This document shows positions 23,983-35,911 of a stretch of DNA of 64,000 nucleotides, piece by piece. Origin of the DNA: Cavia porcellus (lineage: Eukaryota > Chordata > Mammalia > Rodentia > Caviidae). Under the pieces are notes generated by a model. That model had not been told where the DNA came from. It saw only the letters and a program-made list of their open reading frames with translations, and did not search any database. Numbering within the stretch: position 1 is the first letter of the stretch; every line of letters starts with the position of its first letter. The DNA is taken from NCBI RefSeq assembly GCF_034190915.1, contig NW_026947491.1, positions 25,794,101 to 25,858,100 of the forward strand. The letters run 5' to 3'. Made by a program: the position numbers and the translations under genes.

Positions 23983-25439
23983 TATATCTGGGTATTTTTA
24001 TACTTTATTGGTTTCATTCTTCTCATGGACCCAATCTGAAATTTATTTTAAAAAAATTAGTATTTGCCAGGGGGAGCTAATAGTAGACAGTAACTTGATG
24101 CAACGGGTTACCTTATTCTACAAACACAAAGTCACATGGACACACACATACTCCGTGACCCAGATGCCTTCATGTCACTGTGACACGTGACAACTAGAAG
24201 GGGGAGCAGAGGAGTAGGGGACATACCAAAAACTGAGAGGTCAGGTAGGGTAGAGGGACCCTGAAACTCCCTGTGAAATGCCAGAGAGAATGTGGTACAC
24301 ACGCATTCTAAAATCACCATCCCCAGGGTGGATTCTCCCTGAAGGCTGGCAATTCTGGCCCAAAAGCCACCCAACAGCCTAAGTCTCAGTCCTCATGACA
24401 TTCATAGCTAGACAGAAAATTTCTGTCCTGACAGTGTTGCACATAAATCCTTGCACAGAAAAACTGTAACCGCTAGATAAAATATTGTTTTAAAACCCAC
24501 TTTGTAAATGTACTGATAAGCTGATTAAGAACTCAGGGTCCAAAGTCAGGTGATTGCAAGGTGATTGCAGGGTGTTGCAGCTGAGCTATTTCTAGGGTGA
24601 ACAGGTCAAAGCTCAGGAAGTACTCGGGTGGAGAGTCATCCTGCCCCCTGCATCAGGGCTCACACTCTCCTGAAAGGGCACAGAGGGAAAGCCTGCCCCT
24701 TACACTCCATCACAGAAGCGAATTTATAATCACACTGCTTAGAATGAGGTTCAACAGCTTGAACTCAGACCCCTGGCTTTCCACTCCCAGTAGAAATTTA
24801 AAGGACTCCTGGGTGTTAAATTACCCATGAGCAGATGCAAAGATGCAGCTCACACAATTCGGGCAAAAGAGTATTCACAAAGAATGCCAAGACACATGAA
24901 CTCAGAGTCAGTAATTAAAAAATACAGTAAACAAAGGCCCAGATGAAGAAAGAAAGCCTACAGATGAAAAACAGATGCCAAGAGGAATTCATAAATAGGA
25001 ATTAATCTGAAATACAATACGAATTCCCCAATTTTATCAATCCTAAAATATCACAGATTTTAAATGCACCACTATATATTACAAAGAGAAAAAAAAAAAA
25101 AAAACCTGACAATTACAACTGAAACCTGCCCCTACTTTCAGAAAAATTAAAATGTTGGGTTGTGGGAAAATTGATACACCTTGATTTCATAATGTCAAGT
25201 GGAATACATTAGTCACACAAGCTTAGATGTCGCATGGTTTCTCCCTGTGACACACACACACCCGAGCATACCCAAGGGCCTTGGAGGTCAGCGCAGTGCC
25301 ACAGCCCATCTCTGCGGGTTCTCCTAACAAACATGGAGTCAGGTAAATCAATATGCATGCTGCCAGCTGTTTCACCGTTTTTCTCTAAAATGTATAAACA
25401 ATTTAGAAATAAGCATGAAATGGAAAATTATACTTTAAA
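23983..25439. other. Intronic sequence without recognised features
   Basis: No gene recognised. An A run lies at about 25088-25104 and a short CA-rich patch at 25249-25262. Confidence 0.5.
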
Positions 25440-26055
25440 AAAATAAGATCAGAATAAAAAACAGAGCACCCCTAAAATAAGAAGTATAACTAAAGCGCTA
25501 AATTCCATGGATGAGTTTATGAACGTAAAAAATAAACATGACGAAAAGAACTGATAAAGTGGAATCAGACCAATTGAATTATCCATAAAGGGACAGACAC
25601 ATATGACAGATTTAGCAGAAGTGGAACAAAGAGCTGGAAAGTTTAACCCATTTCTAATCACACAGATGAGGAAAAGTGAATCTGAGATAACTTTAAATAG
25701 ATACTGGCTACAGATTTTTAAGAAACCAAATCTATCCACAGGATCAGGACTCCCAAGATACCCCAAGCAGAATAACCAAAAACGAAATCCACATCTCAAC
25801 TACAGCGTCTAGATGCAAACGCACATCTGAAGACCAGGCAAAGATCCTAAAAGCAGTCAACAAGAAAACAGATCGCAAAGGCGAGGCAGCCCAGAGAACT
25901 ACTGAAACTCACAACAGAAGACAGAAGTCAGCACAGCACCTGCAATGAGCCCAGGAGGAACAGTGAATGCAGAAACATACGCCGAAATTTTTGTTTAAAA
26001 ATTACAGCAAACTAAACATATTTTAAACCAAGTTAGAGAACTGCTGTGTCACCAT
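25440..26055 (+). mobile_element. Old HAL1/LINE-1 ORF1 C-terminal-region fragment
   Basis: The stretch near 25840-25960 reads like a decayed ORF1 C-terminus (KILKAVNKKTDRKGEAAQR), and upstream RYPKQNNQKRNPH resembles the segment before it. It may be a further part of the same kind of element as at 21410-22350. No intact frame. Confidence 0.4.
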
Positions 26056-26144
26056 TTTACATTTACTTCAGGAAATCTGAAGAAATATGTTCAGGAATAA
26101 AGTGATTATCAGTGAGAATACTAAAGTTAGTAACAAGGGAAGAA

Positions 26145-26330
26145 GTCCAGCGGGGCACAGGCCCCCCAACCCCAGCACTGTGTCCAGCAACACAGGAGGG
26201 TCCCAAAGACTACTGGAGCTTAGGTAACTTAGCAAATTATTGAGACCCTGCCTCAAAAAAATAAATAAACAAAAAGGCTGGGGATGTTGTTCATGAGAAG
26301 GCCCTGTATTCAATCACAAGTATACATACA
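26145..26330 (+). mobile_element. B1-ID dimeric SINE
   Basis: A B1-type left half (CGGGGCACAGG...CCCCAGCACTGTG, GAGACCCTGCCTCAAAAAA) is joined through an A-rich linker to an ID-type right half (GGCTGGGGATGTTGTTCATG, GGCCCTGTATTCAATCAC). It ends in a purine/pyrimidine-alternating ATACATAC-rich tail. Confidence 0.65.
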
Positions 26331-26416
26331 CGCATATATGTATCCATACATGTATGTATACACACATGCATAAATGCACGCGTGCATACATAATGGGAGG
26401 AGGAGGAGGAGGAGAA
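26331..26416. repeat. TACA/TATG-rich and (GGA)n simple repeats
   Basis: An irregular alternating purine-pyrimidine run (CATATATG, TGTATGTATACACACATGCA) is followed by about seven GGA units at 26395-26416. Confidence 0.8.
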
Positions 26417-26520
26417 GGGTGAAAACAAGGTGAAGGCAGAGGCAGAAGAGAAATAATGTCAAACACTGTAGAAGGAGAAGTGTATGTTTAGAAAGACTGG
26501 AAAAAAAGATACAAAAGAGG

Positions 26521-26598
26521 GCCAGGGATCTCAGCGGCACAGCACCTGCCTGGCAAAGTGCAAAGTCCTGAATTTGACTCCAGGTATGGAAAAAAAAG
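26521..26598 (+). mobile_element. ID SINE (diverged)
   Basis: GGCCAGGGATCTCAGCGGCA, CACCTGCCTGGCAAAGTGCA, TTTGACTCCAGGTATGG and an A tail. Confidence 0.72.
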
Positions 26599-27140
26599 AT
26601 GGGAAATAAAACACATGGCAGTAGGACACTATGTCTTGAGAGAGTGACTACATTTTTGACACGTTAAATAACTTTCAACTTTGCTTACAACAGTCATACC
26701 TGACATATAACCTAAAACTTTAAGATGAAAAACTACAACAAGCGAACACTAACATGCAGAAAGCTAGCAGAGCTACAAGAACTTTAGATATAATATACTT
26801 TAAGAGAAAAATCTTTTATTAGGTGAGGTGAAAGTCCAATCAAGAAGAAGCTGTCTAAACTTACATAGCATAGCCCAGTCCACAGAGAGCTAAATAGACA
26901 GAACTCCAAGGGCGCATAAACCAAGCCACACTCATAGAGAAACTGTAACAGTTCATATGTAGAAGACCATTTTAGTAACTGCTTTAGAAGACCACAAGAG
27001 AAATCAATAACAACCTCAAAGACCAACACAGTTAACAAGCTTGAGCTTATAAACCACTGTGTCTCAAAAAGTTTGGTCTCCGGCCCCTTTCCACTCCATC
27101 ACACCCTGCTTTATGTCTTACCCTGGAGAATTACTGAAAA

Positions 27141-27247
27141 AAAAATTTTTTTTGTCTTTTTCTTTTTTATTGGTACCAGGGATCGAACTCACAATCACAC
27201 ACTTGCAAGGCAGGTGCTTATGCTGCTGAGCTAATTCCCCAGCTCTT
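27141..27247 (-). mobile_element. ID SINE
   Basis: The minus strand gives AGCTGGGGAATTAGCTCAGC, GCATAAGCACCTGCCTTGCA and GTGAGTTCGATCCCTGGTAC with an A-rich tail. Short flanking similarity (TTACTGAAAA and TTACTGAGAA) may be the target-site duplication. Confidence 0.88.
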
Positions 27248-27934
27248 ATTACTGAGAATTCTCACATTCTTTACTTACGTAGGTCATTTTTGTTGCTACT
27301 TACTATACTGAGAAAAACAAATTGAGAATTTAACGTGTCCAGTTTTAATAATTTTAAAGGAAAAATGATTAAAACTTTATTAACTTAACAACACAGCTTT
27401 TAAAAATAATTTCCTAAGACCAAAACCAAGGAAAAATTGATTAAAAAGGGCTTTTTCTCTTCTGCAAATCTCTGGCTTAGTAGATGGCTGTTTCTATCTG
27501 CTTCTATTTGCATCTTGTCACACTCTCCTGTCATGTAGGCTAGAACACTGCACACACGAGACGATGAGAAAGCAAAAGACGAATACTGTGTTCCTATCAC
27601 TGTAAGAATACTTTGTCCGTAATGGAGTTTTTGAAAGATACTGGATGGCTCTACACAACACTCTGGCACATAATTTGCAACCTCAGTGCAAAAAATACAT
27701 AAAGCTTTTATAGATGTTGATTATAGGCAGACAGTAGCAGACTGGAGATCTGTCGAGCTTTATGTCTCACGCTGAGCCATGAAGTACGTATAAATACACA
27801 TTAAAGGGCTTATATGTTAGAATCCACCTGCATGAAGAGCTGAAAGTTACAGAGATGCTTTCTGTCACCATCTTGCCAACCCTGTGTTATAGATCTAACA
27901 CAGAGTGTCAAAGCAGAAAAAAGAAGCAAAATCT
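27248..27934. other. Intronic sequence without recognised features
   Basis: Unique sequence with a minus-strand open frame (27400-27669) that has no recognisable domain. Confidence 0.45.
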
Positions 27935-28670
27935 ACCTATTACAATTCAGAAGAAAACTTCAGCATGCAGATGACATGGCTAGATATACAGAAGACCCAA
28001 AAGATTCTACATATCAATTATGAGAACAGAAGAGTTGACCAAAGTTATTAAATGTGAAAATTAAGATGTAAACCTCAATTTTATTTCCATACACTGACAT
28101 TAAAAAGTTGGAAAATACAATTTTTAAAAAATGTGCTTCGTAAAATTATCAAAAACTAAAGAGCTGGATAGGTATGATGGTACACTCTGCAATCCTAGCA
28201 CTACCAGAGGCTGAGGCAGAAGGATCTCAAATTCAAACCCAGGGTAGTTGATGTCATGACGTAGCAAAACCTTGTCTCAAAATAAATATTACAGGGATAT
28301 AACTAAGTGTTAAGGCCCTGGGTTCAATCCTCAGTACCACCAACCAAAAAAACAAAAAACAAAAAAACGAAAAAACAAACAGCCTAAGAAAATGTTAGCT
28401 TTACATTAAAAATTATAAAATATATGAAGACTCAAAAAATTTCAATAATTGGACAAATGGATATAATTCCATATCTATGATAAGAAAGGTGTCTACTAAT
28501 ACAAGTTTCATAAGATAACCAGGAGGATTATAAAGAAGATCAGAATTGTTACTATGATACTAGAATTATTTTAAGGCTACAACAATGCAGACTAATTGTA
28601 GCATGGAAGACAAAGGAAGGTATCAGAGAAACCAGAAACTGACCCAGATATGTAGAAATTTAATTGGTGG
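27935..28670 (+). mobile_element. Old LINE-1 ORF2 fragment split by a SINE
   Basis: The 27965-28005 segment (AGATGACATGGCTAGATATA, GAAGACCC) is a decayed version of the reverse-transcriptase segment around FADD. The part after the SINE (28385-28670) corresponds to the later ORF2 region (about 28605-28645 aligns with the WNR segment). A B1-ID dimer at 28157-28380 interrupts it. Confidence 0.6.
28157..28380 (+). mobile_element. B1-ID dimeric SINE
   Basis: B1 half (GGTATGATGGTACACTCTGC, GAGGCTGAGGCAGAAGGATC, AAAACCTTGTCTCAAAATAA) followed directly by an ID half (AGGGATATAACTAAGTG, GGCCCTGGGTTCAATCCTCA, GTACCACC) and an A/C-rich tail. Its insertion in an old LINE-1 gives relative age. Confidence 0.8.
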
Positions 28671-28674
28671 TAGC

Positions 28675-28965
28675 TTGGTTGGCCCCATGGGTCAATGACA
28701 AAGGGTAGACGGTGTGTCCCCAGGATGCTTGCGCTCACAGGTGAGGCTTTTGAAAAGTAGACAGATTATGGGAGCTCAGAGCTGACTTTGTCCTTGGGAG
28801 GGGTTCTGGTCAGATCCCTCACTTTTGATTTCTGGCCACTGTGACGCAGGAAGCTTTCTCTCTGCCATTCCCTTGTCACGCAGTTCTTCTCTGGAGCCAG
28901 TGCCCATGGGCTGAAACTTGATGTACCGTGTCTCCATGGACAAAGTAAGTGACTAAGACACAGAC
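28675..28965 (+). mobile_element. MaLR-type LTR remnant
   Basis: Contains GTGTCCCCAGGATG near the start and ends CAAAGTAAGTGACTAAGACA, resembling the LTR end at 11745. The middle is C/T-rich, like other MaLR LTRs. Confidence 0.4.
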
Positions 28966-29389
28966 TTTTCAACAAATCACACACACTTTGTGACCTGTAC
29001 TGTTGCCACGGCCTCTGCCAAAAGCTCAGTGTGGGCCCTGTCAGAATTCATTTACCTGCCCATCCTTAAGAGGAAAGCCCATAAAAATACAAAATTTATT
29101 TTGCTCATAATTTTGCAAAAGTGCAAAGGTAGCTAGGCCAATTTCCACTTCCCTAACCCCCAGTCTCCCACCCCTAGGAGCAGAAGTACTGCAATTTATA
29201 TAAGGGGTAAACAAAAGCTAAGGAATATGCATGTCATCCAGGCCAGGGTGTGGCCCATCCAGGCCCAGGAAGCATTCTATCTTTCCCTCCTTGGCTCCAG
29301 AGCCCTGGTTTTCTCTCCTCAGCATGGCGCACCTGAATAAGTAGCTATCTTTTCAAAATACCCTAATTTTTAAAGATCTACTTTAACTT

Positions 29390-30225
29390 TTCAGCTACAA
29401 TACGGAAAACAAGAAAAGGCAGACTAAATAAAGTGAAATTTGAAATGCAAATGTCAAAATGATATCAAAGAAATGTTTAGGAAACAATATAGAACATCTT
29501 TGTGACTTCAGAACAGAGAAAATACCAAAGGTGCAAACCATAAACAAAAGATTCATAAGTTCAACTACATTAAAATAAAGAGCACTACAGGAAAATGAGC
29601 AAATGATCTGAACAGGCAATTCACAGGGGAAAAAACATGAGGCAAACAATTATCACACGAGCACATGATCAATCTTAACTGTTCCTTGTAAAATATACAC
29701 CAAGATGGGAAATATTTCATACACACTAAATCTACAAAACTGACCATATGAAGTGTTGGCAATAGTATGAAGCACTATACCATATTCTGAAGACCGTAGT
29801 GTACACTGGTGTAAGCAATTCGAAAAAAAACAACGAGTCTCAATAATAATAATAATAAAGATATGCAAGCTATGTGACCTGAAAAATGTCTTCTATGACA
29901 ATACAACCTCGGCAATTCAAATTCTTATGTATCAGACATAAATAATGTTTACCAACGGATTGTGATAGAAAACCTGACACCCAATTTTCTTTGCTACTCC
30001 ACAGTATTATACTGCTGAGAATAGAGCAGAGCTGCCAACAGTAATATAAATGAATCTCAAGTCTACAAATTATATATGCTGCATGGCTTAACTCACACAA
30101 ATCTATCAAATAAATACAAACATACTAATACATGTAGTAAAATGATAAGGAAAAGTAACAATAAACACGAGAAGAGAACGCTGGAGAAAGGGAACTCAAT
30201 ATAAAGAAATTTTTTGTTTTACTTT
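29390..30225 (+). mobile_element. Old LINE-1 ORF2 3'-region fragment
   Basis: A recognisable late-ORF2 path: a KGANHKQKIH-like A-rich segment (29530-29560), AAATGAGCAAATGATCTGAA, CAGGCAATTCACAGG, then a late segment with AATATAAATGAATCTCAAG. All frames are broken. An AAT run at 29839-29857 lies inside. Confidence 0.6.
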
Positions 30226-30389
30226 ACGTGATTTTTAGTAAAATTTATTCACTCAAAATTTAACGTTTAAAGTTTACATAAAAAGAAACCAACAAACATG
30301 AGCTACAATGGTATATAGTCGAAAACATTAATACAAAGTTAACCTAAATAATCTCAAATTTATTTTAAAATGTGGTTGTATGTCTGCCA

Positions 30390-30530
30390 AATTTTGTTGT
30401 TTTGTTTGTTCATCTGTTTGGAACAGCATCTCCCTGATGTTGTTCAGGCTGGCCTCAAACCCACGGTGATCCTCCTGTCTCAGCTTCCTAAGTGCTGGGA
30501 TTACAGGTGTGCACCACCATGCCTAGCTTC
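30390..30530 (-). mobile_element. B1 SINE
   Basis: Minus-strand B1 with TTGTTCAGGCTGGCCTCAAA, GATCCTCCTGTCTCAGCTTC and GTGCTGGGATTACAGGTGTG; the GTTTT-rich left end is its tail. Confidence 0.92.
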
Positions 30531-33500
30531 TGCCAAATTCTAATACAGTGCTTTCTTCCTGAATTATCAGGTCATCATGTAATAAAAGCAGAATTGAAAA
30601 CCACCAGTGAATAATCAAAGTACTGTGAAATATATCGCTATTTATTTCTTGTTCATAATTAGTTATATACCCAACAGAGACAAAATGTTTCAGTAAGGAC
30701 ATTTCTGTCATTCCCGGAAAGATGTCTATTTGATCTACTATTTCACAATACTCTATCATCTGGTAAGGCATTCAGTTTTCCACAAATAGCTCAAAGTCTT
30801 CACTGGACTGAGGTCCAAAGTGAAAACAATGACAGTTAAGCCTTTCAATTGTTTAAACCTTTATTCAAATTCAAAATTATCTTTTCTCTCTGCCAATATA
30901 CTTCAAAGAAGTGAATCTGAATCCAGAAGACCAGTGCCTGCTGGAAGAGGAATTTCATTCTGACCTCTCCTAAGTGTTTAAGACTCAGACTTCATATTCA
31001 GACCCGCTTGCACCCAGGGCTCCACAGCTCAACTGGGTAGATGGCCACGCACCCAGGCTGAGCAGAATTCAGAAACACAGCATTGTTTCTGGCCCATCTG
31101 GCTAGGAGGACACCACCTGACCTTGTTTGTTGACTGGGAGATGTGGGCCCGCATGGCTGGCTCCTGAGGCAGAGATGCAGAGTGCAGAGAGATGGAAAGG
31201 AAGCAGTCTGTGTTGCAAAAGCATCCCCTGCTCTCTAGCTGTGTTTGCTGTCTGCATGACAAAGTTATAACGTGAAAGCTGCCCTTCACATGCACCAGGG
31301 ACATATAAACACAGTATTTACTCTGTTTGGAATGGAGATTCCACAACATTTCCCAATCTTAATGTAACCCCAGAGAAGTTCTCCCTAGATGCTAATAAAG
31401 TCCTCTTCAATCTGCATCTGAATTCAACAGGATAAGGTAGTGGCCAAGACAAGCATATAAACAGACTGACCCAACTGTGTCCCCACAGGAGGGCAATCAG
31501 CCTGACAATCCTTTCAACTGCTTTTGGAATTCCTCCAATCTTCCCTGCACAGTCATCCTGAGCTTTGTGCCAATGTCTGATACCACTGCACATTTACCTG
31601 TTAACCAGCTCTGAATCCATCCACAATTAAATGCTGGCTCTAAGAATGGTGCTCACAATCCACAACAGGAACACTGGAATCAACAGTGCATAAGACAAAT
31701 ATTCATGAGAACAGAGCAGGAAAACTCAGGACAGTAATGCAACTGCTTTGATGTAAAGAATATTCTGAGGCTGCAGACCTGTTGGGTTGAGATGTTAAAT
31801 GTGCACCTACGGGATTTATCCTTCTTAAGCACTGTATCTTCCTGACTCATGCATGCAAGCACTGCCTGTGGTTAGGCAATAATGAATTATGTTAACACAG
31901 TGACAAGACAGCAAACAGCCCACCCTTCCACCTTCCAGGAGGCCTTGGAGCACAGTAGGGGGAACTGCTGCTCCTTCCTTATTAGGCCTGAGCATCTTCA
32001 GGGCAATTCAATCACCCCAAATGTCAAAATACTACAAAGAAACCCCAACACAAAATGGCCCATGAGCTCTGCATCTAGAAAGATCCAGTGTGACTGATGG
32101 AGCCTGTGCAATAGCACTGCATGATCAAAGAAAGAAACACAGGCAGAGAGTCAGACAGGCTGGCTCAGTATTATGGCCCCACACTGATTTTCCCAGATGC
32201 AAAGCCTGAGATTTTGCATAATGCCATGGAGAACAGTGAAGCAGGATCTCCGAATCACAGGTGAAGGGAAGCTTGCTAATGAACCTGGTAGACCAAACTC
32301 CTGAAACCTGTTTTAAATGCTGAGCACCAAGAGGGTTTATCACTTTCCACTCACACAAACACAGGAGGCAGCAGCATGCCCCAGTCACTGGGAACCAAAA
32401 GAGAACCTGAGAATAGTTTTAAGCAGAGCTGCCTGCCTGCACAGCGCTAGTCCATTTTGTTAGCCTAGCAGTAGAAATTCTTTTAGAGAAGAGCTCTGTT
32501 AGCAGCTAGAGGGGCCTCACCGCAACACTGCAGATTGGGGCTGGGTTTACAAGGGGCAAACAATGACAGCTGCTGAGGCATCATGTGTAGCCCCAGCGCC
32601 CCAGTCAGCCTGATAGGTGGTGAGAATCCACTGGGGTACAGGGGCTGCGCTGGAGGCCTGCAGATGTCTGGGACCTGGAAGGGAGCAGCTGCTGACTACT
32701 GAGCTCTGGAAACCAATCACAAGCCCCTCTCCAGGGTCTGCAGACAGTCCCCCACAGCACCCACAGCCTGGGGTTCTCCTGGCTGCTGCAGTCGGGGTGC
32801 AGGCCACAGTGGCTCAGAGGAGCCTTGCCTTGCTGCATGGCGCCGACAGCAGAATTGCAGACCAGCCAAGCCAGAAGCACTGAGCAGACTCAGTCCCCAG
32901 CTAAGGAGCCTCAGCCGGCTCCAATGCTCGACTTGCCTGGAAGGTGCCCACATGCACGGGCCTGCCCACCACCACTCTACACACCCCCAACAAGCTCTCC
33001 AGTCTGGCCCTGAACACTCTGCTATCAGAGTCCCTGGGCTCCAGGCTCTGTGCCTGTACTAGACAGACTCCCTAGACAGACTCCCTAACCTTTTGGCCCC
33101 TCAGTGTCATCTGCAAGACCCCAGCATTTCCTTTAGAGTTCTTGTGAAGTCCTCTGCAATGTTCAACTACTATTAAAACTGTGCTGAACTGCCCGCTTAC
33201 TTCACTGTCCTCTTCCTGGAGCAGGAGCTCCCAGTGGCAGGGAATCTCACTGCCCCTGTGGCTCTTCCTCTGGCATCCAGCTGCTGTCCCCATCCTGCTC
33301 TTCCTAGCAGGCGGGCCAGTGCTGCCACCATCAGTGGGGCTACAACCCTCACTTGGAGTCTCCTTCCCAATGGGAAGCCTTGGTCAGGCCTCAGAGCTGG
33401 GGCCCAGAGGGCCCTGGAAATCAGGGAATTCACTGCAAGGACTCCCTTCCTGCGGCCAAATCAGGCCACTTGGTGCCTGGACCAAAGGCTTCTCTTAAGA

Positions 33501-33611
33501 GTCTTCCCTGCAAGACTCTGTCCAGGTTACCAGTGATGACAGACCCTCTGCCCGGGGACATGCCCCTGCTGGTGTCAGCAGTCACTCTGTGTAACCTTCC
33601 TCCAGTTCTCC
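30531..33611. other. Intronic tract, G+C-rich to the right
   Basis: No exon or named repeat recognised. From about 32540 to 33610 base composition shifts to G+C-rich and several overlapping open frames of 70-119 codons appear on both strands without domains. It has few CpG, so it does not look like a CpG island. A small tandem of AGACAGACTCCCT lies at 33061-33087. Confidence 0.45.
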
Positions 33612-33945
33612 TTCTCCTTCGTTGGGTCCTTCTCTGGTTTGGAGTCGGAGTAATGTTTGCTTCCAGGAATGTCCTTGCTTCCCTTTCAATTTCACTAGAG
33701 TTTGAGGAATAGCAGTGTTAGCTCACCTGTCAATTTCTTATTTCTTATAGAATTCAGCAGTGAATACGTCAGGATCTGGGTTTTTCTTTGTTGGTAGCTT
33801 TTTAACTGCATCTTCAATTTCAGACTGACACTGAGTTATTTAGAATTTTTATATCTTCTTAAGTCAGCTTTGGCAATTCATATGTAATTATGAATCTACC
33901 CATTTCTTCTGCGTTTTCCATCTTATCAGAGTACAAGATTTTTAA
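33612..33945 (-). mobile_element. Old LINE-1 ORF2 fragment
   Basis: The plus strand reads GTTGGGTCCTTCTCTGGTTT, TTGCTTCCAGGAATG, then TAGAATTCAGCAGTGAATAC. These are antisense counterparts of the intact element's segments around 42830-43000 ([15 protein letters not shown] and [15 protein letters not shown]). Internal deletions are present. Confidence 0.8.
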
Positions 33946-33950
33946 AAACA

Positions 33951-34095
33951 TGGAGCCAGGAGTGGTGGTACACACCTGTGATCCCAACACTTTGGAGGCT
34001 AAGACAGAGTTAGAGGTCAGCTTGAGCAATTTACTAAGTTCACGGCCAGTCTGGACTATACGGTGAGAACCTGTCCAAATAAATAAATAATAAAC
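33951..34095 (+). mobile_element. B1 SINE
   Basis: GAGCCAGGAGTGGTGGTACA, CACCTGTGATCCCAACACTT, GGCCAGTCTGGACTATACGG and an AAATAAATAA tail. Confidence 0.9.
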
Positions 34096-35455
34096 AAAGA
34101 AATAGAAAAAGACATATAAGAAGGCGAGTTTTTCTGGCTCTTCCATTAACTTAAGCTATAGCATGCAGCCTAACTCCCTCCATCAGGTAAAAAAATACCC
34201 CCCACAAAAGTCTCTGTTACTGCTTTTCTTTAAAAAGCATACTTTGTAGAAAGCAAGCACATGTCTTAGGAGGCAGATGGATTAAGCTGAATGTATCATT
34301 AGTAATATGTGTCATTTGAAATTCTGAGCTCAAGGCTTTACAAAATCATCTTTCCACATCTGCTTGAAAATTTCACCAAAATATTACTGCAGAAAATGCT
34401 ATGGATTATCTTTTTTCACTTTTCCTTCTCAAAAAGTGAGATTTACTGCAAGCAAGCAGAAAAACTGCATTTAGCACAGTCTTCACATGGGACCATCAGG
34501 ACAACAGTGGCAGCATGTACCAGAGACTGGTTTTAGGGATGAAAGGATTCAGTTAGGTCCCATCCACCAAGGGTTGCCTGCTCCCCCTCCAGCTGTTTCC
34601 AACTAGAATGAAAGCTGCTAACTCTGGAATAATGGTTTTTAAAGTCAAAAATCTCAGCGGTTCACTTAGTATTCATTCATCTGGGGCAGCAAAGTGTTCA
34701 AAAAGGGGTAAAAATCCTTCCAGTGTTGGTTTTTTCATTAGTACTTGTTGGATTAAGCATGAGTTTTTTAATGCCTGCTTCACTTATGCAAAATACAGTA
34801 GGTTCAGAAGGCCTTCTTGCAAGGCCCACTCTATTAATTCTAAATTAACAGGAATGAATACCACACATTCTCCTGAAACATCATAAATTAGAACAGAGAC
34901 ACAGTGACCAGTTAGGAGTAAAGGTAAATTAATGAAAATCTAGTTTTTGCAGTTTTATGTCAGTGATCTATAGTTCTTACTAAATGAGAATTTAATTCAG
35001 TAAAAAAAATCATCTAAAATTCTAGTGAAGTGGGCTTTTAACAGCATAAAAAGTGAAGCAGTGGAGAGTAAATGTTATGTTCTAGGAACAAAGTTTTTAA
35101 AACATCAGAAACTGCTTGCTTCTCTTACATAAGCACTATTTATGGCATATGGAAATATACTATAGTTTCTGAATTTAATATTTTTTTCTTCTCATTTACT
35201 TGATAGCAGATAACCAATATAAAAACAAATTCATGCATTAGATCCATTTAAAAATTAAAAAAAGAAAATGAAATGCTGATGTACAGAGACTGTTCTAGTC
35301 ATAGTAGCTATCACTTTTTGTTATTGTAGTCAGGGACTGCAAGGAGAATAATTACATACAGGACACAGAATTTATAATATTATTTTATGATGGTCACTCA
35401 GAGTTAAATACAAAAAGTATAGGCAATCTGTCCACAACACGAAAGACCTACAAAA
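34096..35455. other. Intronic sequence without recognised features
   Basis: A/T-rich unique sequence; open frames at 34309-34536 and 34608-34886 have no domain. Confidence 0.5.
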
Positions 35456-35581
35456 TCCAGCTGAGGGCCTGGATCCCACAGCAATGTCCTGCGTGAGTCC
35501 AGCTAAAGACCTAGAGCCCATGGCAATGCCTCCCATGAGTCCAAATGGAGGCCTAAAGCCCATGACAATGACTCATACAAG
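35456..35581. repeat. Three-copy 42-bp minisatellite
   Basis: Units of exactly 42 bp start at 35456, 35498 and 35540 (TCCAGCTGAGGGCCTGGATC, TCCAGCTAAAGACCTAGAGC, TCCAAATGGAGGCCTAAAGC). The period is 14 codons, and on the minus strand the units are open in a 63-codon frame reading (GSRSLAGLTQDIAV)-like repeats. I see no evidence that it is coding. Confidence 0.92.
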
Positions 35582-35816
35582 TCTGTTTTACTCATCTCCG
35601 CTGAGAAGGCTCAAAGGTGGAAGTTAGAAAGTCTATTCCAGAGGAGTGAAGGGTCTGTGCCAGTAGGTTGAGGGTTGATGCACTAGAGCCAAGAAGCAAC
35701 AGTCAAAGTAAGGACAAGGGCTCCCCACAAAAGTACCACGGCCATCCTCAGCAAAAATGAAGTTCCGAGCTCCTCTGATGATAAGAACACATGAGTTAGT
35801 TTCAGGAAGTGTTGCA

Positions 35817-35911
35817 TTCTGGGGATTTAGCTCAGTGGCATAATCACCTGTCTGGCAAGCATGAGGTCATGACTTCGATTCCTAGTACCAAAAATAAATA
35901 AATAAATAACA
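35817..35911 (+). mobile_element. ID SINE
   Basis: TTCTGGGGATTTAGCTCAGT, GGCATAATCACCTGTCTGGC, ACTTCGATTCCTAGTACC and an (AAAT)n tail. Confidence 0.9.
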
